Source: Deinococcus aerius
Lineage (GTDB): Bacteria > Deinococcota > Deinococci > Deinococcales > Deinococcaceae
Direction: 5' to 3'
NCBI RefSeq assembly: GCF_002897375.1
Contig: NZ_BFAG01000001.1
Span: forward strand, 496,001-560,000
Length of the DNA: 64,000 bases
Shown: positions 60,084 through 64,000 of the stretch, piece by piece
Position numbering within the stretch: position 1 is the stretch's first letter
How the letters are laid out: each line of letters opens with the position of its first letter
Notes under the pieces: generated by a model
Database searches by the model: none
What the model was told of the DNA's origin: nothing
What the model saw: only the letters and a program-made list of their open reading frames with translations
Made by a program: the position numbers and the translations under genes

Positions 60084-60554
60084 TTAGCTGTACGTGACGT
60101 CCAGCACCTCGAACTTCGCCGTGCCCTTGGGGAGCTGCACGGTCACCGTCTGGCCGGGGCGGGCGCCGCTGAGCGCCTGACCGATGGGGCTGGCGTCGCT
60201 GACCCTGCCCTTCAGGACATCCACCTCGTAGGTGCCGACGAGTTCGAAGTTGTGTTCCTTGCCCTTCTCGTCGCGCACGCGGACCCGGGCGCCCAGGCCC
60301 GCCCCGCCGGAAGCGTCCTCGGCGATGATCTGGGCGCGCTCGAGCTGGTCTTCGAGTTCGATGATGCGCGCCTCGTTCTCGCTCTGCTGCATGCGGGCCT
60401 CGTCGTAGGCGGCACTCTCGCGCAGGTCGCCGTCGGCGATGGCCGAGCCCATATACTCGCTGATCTGCTCGCGGCGCGTGGTCTTGAGGTACTGCAATGT
60501 TTCCCGCAGCTTGTCGTAGCCCCGCTGCGTCATGGGAATGCGAGTCTTGGTCAT
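60084..60554 (-). CDS. greA: transcription elongation factor GreA
   Basis: GreA rescues backtracked RNA polymerase by stimulating transcript cleavage. The 156-residue protein has the N-terminal coiled coil with the tip GDLRESAAYDEARMQQ (acidic Asp and Glu kept as in active GreA, so not the inhibitory Gfh type), and the FKBP-like C-terminal domain with SPIGQALSGARPGQTVTV. ATG 60554 lies 8 nt after TATACT. It is monocistronic. Confidence 0.95.
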   Translation of the reverse strand: MTKTRIPMTQRGYDKLRETLQYLKTTRREQISEYMGSAIADGDLRESAAYDEARMQQSENEARIIELEDQLERAQIIAEDASGGAGLGARVRVRDEKGKEHNFELVGTYEVDVLKGRVSDASPIGQALSGARPGQTVTVQLPKGTAKFEVLDVTYS

Positions 60555-60562
60555 GGCGGTCC

Positions 60563-60568
60563 AGTATA
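60563..60568 (-). promoter_or_regulatory. -10 box TATACT of greA
   Basis: Minus-strand TATACT, 8 nt before ATG 60554; no SD. Confidence 0.6.
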
Positions 60569-60615
60569 GGTCAGGTCGTCCGTCCGGTTCAGCCCCGGTG
60601 CGGCTCGCCCCGATG

Positions 60616-61688
<1,073 letters not shown>

Positions 61689-61692
<4 letters not shown>

Positions 61693-62546
61693 GCCGGGTC
61701 TCCCTCCGGCCACAGGGGCAGGTTGTCGATCAGCCTCACGCCGAACATCCGGGCGGCCACCAGCACGCGGGTCATGGGATCATTCTCCACACGCCCTCTT
61801 TCGTGCATGTCACCGTCCACGACCGTCAGGTAGTCGAGGTCCACCTCCGGGTCCTGAGTCAGCACGTTCAGCCCCGCCTGACGGAGGCTCGCCGTGTCGC
61901 GCCCGCCCGCCGCCGCGGCCTCCTGCACCGCCCGCAACGCCCGGGAGAGGATCACCGCCCGGCCCCGCTGCTCCGGGGTCAGGTAGGCGTTGCGGCTGCT
62001 CAACGCCAGTCCTGACGCCTCGCGGACGGTAGGCACGCCGACGATCTCGACCGGAACGTTCAGGTCCCGCACCATCCGCCGCACGACCGCGAGCTGCTGC
62101 CAGTCCTTCTCGCCGAAGTAGGCCTGATGGGGTTGCACGAGGTTGAAGAGCTTGAGCACCACCGTCGCCACGCCGTCGAAGTGGCCGGGGCGCGACGTTC
62201 CCTCCAGCGGTTCCGACACGCCGCCCACCGAGACGGTCGAGGCGTAGCCGGGCGGGTACATCGTCTCCACGTCCGGGTGAAAGAGCAGGTCGGCGCCCGC
62301 CTCGCCCGCCACGTGCAGGTCGCGCTCGAGGTCGCGGGGGTAGCGGCCCAGGTCCTCGTTCGCGCCGAACTGCCGCGGGTTCACGAAGACGCTGACGACC
62401 ACCGCGTCGCACTCGGCGCGGGCCCGGCGGATCAGGGCGGCGTGCCCCTCGTGCAGGTAGCCCATCGTGGGGACCAGGCCGACCCGCCCGGCTCCCGAAA
62501 GCCCCTGCCGGAGTTCGGCGGGAGTCTCCACCACACGCAGGGTCAC
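61689..62546 (-). CDS. panC: pantoate-beta-alanine ligase
   Basis: PanC joins pantoate and beta-alanine to pantothenate with ATP. The 285-residue protein has VGLVPTMGYLHEGHAALIRR (HIGH-type motif), VVSVFVNPRQFG, FFGEKDWQQ-like YFGEKDWQQLAVVRRM and SSRNAYLTPEQR. GTG 62546 (VTLRVVETPAEL) is used; a TTG at 62555 that overlaps the previous stop (TTGA) is an equally good start. It lies between a membrane-protein gene and pilT, all overlapping, so the three form one operon. Confidence 0.93.
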
Positions 62547-62551
62547 GGAGG

Positions 62552-62920
62552 TCAACGCTGCCCCCCGTCCAGCCCGAGCGCGCTCACACCCGCGTCGAGA
62601 ATCCAACTGATGATCGCCAGGATGATCGCCCCCACGATGGCGGCGCCGAAACCCGCCACGTTCAGGGCCGTCACGCTCGCCACCAGCCACAGCACGATTC
62701 CGTTCACCACGAGCGTGAAGAGCCCCAGGGTGAGCAGGTTGACCGGCAGGCTCAGGAGCAGCAGCACCGGGCGGATGAGCGCGTTCACGATGCCCAGCAC
62801 GAGCGCGGCGATCAGGATGCTCCCCACGTCCGCCCCCGGCGCGAAGGAGACGCCCGCGTACGTCCGCGAGACAAGGTACAGCGCCAGCGCATTCACCAGC
62901 AAGCGAATCAGGAAACCCAT
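62552..62920 (-). CDS. small membrane protein, phage holin family 4 type (YvlD-like)
   Basis: A 122-residue protein with four hydrophobic helices and the family sequence LVLGIVNALIRPVLLLLSLP and LLTLGLFTLVVNGIVLWLVA. The name comes from similarity to holin-like proteins; YvlD homologues are chromosomal and linked to envelope stress, not phage. ATG 62920 lies 6 nt after TATCCT. First gene of the panC-pilT operon. Confidence 0.85.
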   Translation of the reverse strand: MGFLIRLLVNALALYLVSRTYAGVSFAPGADVGSILIAALVLGIVNALIRPVLLLLSLPVNLLTLGLFTLVVNGIVLWLVASVTALNVAGFGAAIVGAIILAIISWILDAGVSALGLDGGQR

Positions 62921-62926
62921 GGGGTG

Positions 62927-62932
62927 AGGATA
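62927..62932 (-). promoter_or_regulatory. -10 box TATCCT
   Basis: Minus-strand TATCCT, 6 nt before ATG 62920; drives the membrane protein-panC-pilT operon. Confidence 0.55.
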
Positions 62933-62955
62933 CGGCCCCGGGGTGCGGAGGGGGG

Positions 62956-64000
<1,045 letters not shown>

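Overview
The window is a 64 kb piece of a high-GC chromosome that I assign to the genus Deinococcus; the species cannot be told from sequence alone. The assignment rests on GC-rich coding, on many genes with a TAnnnT -10 box 5-9 nt before the start codon (the leaderless arrangement described in Deinococcus), on deinococcal-type families, and on dispersed small palindromic repeats. There are about 60 protein genes. I see no rRNA, tRNA, CRISPR array, transposase or prophage. Genes lie on both strands in short runs and there is no gene-free gap above about 330 bases.

Layout. 1-1037: secreted lipoprotein cut by the window edge. 1198-5568: leucine operon leuC-(unknown)-leuD-leuB behind a leader peptide and attenuator. 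5687-10964: cell-wall amidase, broken VOC gene, two BsuPI-like secreted proteins, argS. 11166-17074: hydrolase, acyltransferase, tyrA, degenerate HIT gene, aminoglycoside-nucleotidyltransferase-like gene, glycosyltransferase, SRPBCC protein. 17129-23605 (minus): rpsB-tsf-pyrH-frr-cdsA-dxr-rseP, the conserved translation/envelope cluster without uppS. 23851-31323: lipoprotein, APH(6)-like kinase, uppP, DUF3445 protein, secreted RNase with barstar, methyltransferase, tsaD, VapBC-like pair. 31460-42326: secA, sugar-type ABC ATPase, amino-acid ABC transporter split by a TRAP transporter module, HIT protein. 42551-46140: MFS exporter, low-GC DUF4279 gene, CLC channel, Pro-rich leader. 46208-54439: proS, alpha-amylase, MerR plus paired small DMT transporters, ppc, YmdB-like phosphodiesterase. 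54533-64000: HD-GYP protein with a uORF, LptA-like protein, AmiC amidase, cobalamin adenosyltransferase, malQ, greA, pilT, panC, membrane protein, and a GH13 glucosidase cut by the edge.

How the parts work together. Amino-acid supply and tRNA charging recur (leuCDB, tyrA, argS, proS, amino-acid ABC transporter). Two of these loci, leu and proS, are preceded by short leaderless reading frames rich in the codon of the relevant amino acid just before their stop. The leu leader also has a textbook terminator and an alternative antiterminator hairpin. Envelope building is a second theme (two amidases, uppP, cdsA, rseP, LptA-like, secA). Alpha-glucan use is a third (alpha-amylase, malQ, GH13 glucosidase). 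Several genes show small lesions: an in-frame stop in the VOC gene, an apparent stop loss in the PIN toxin, an internally deleted HIT gene, and a DUF4279 gene without an ordinary start.
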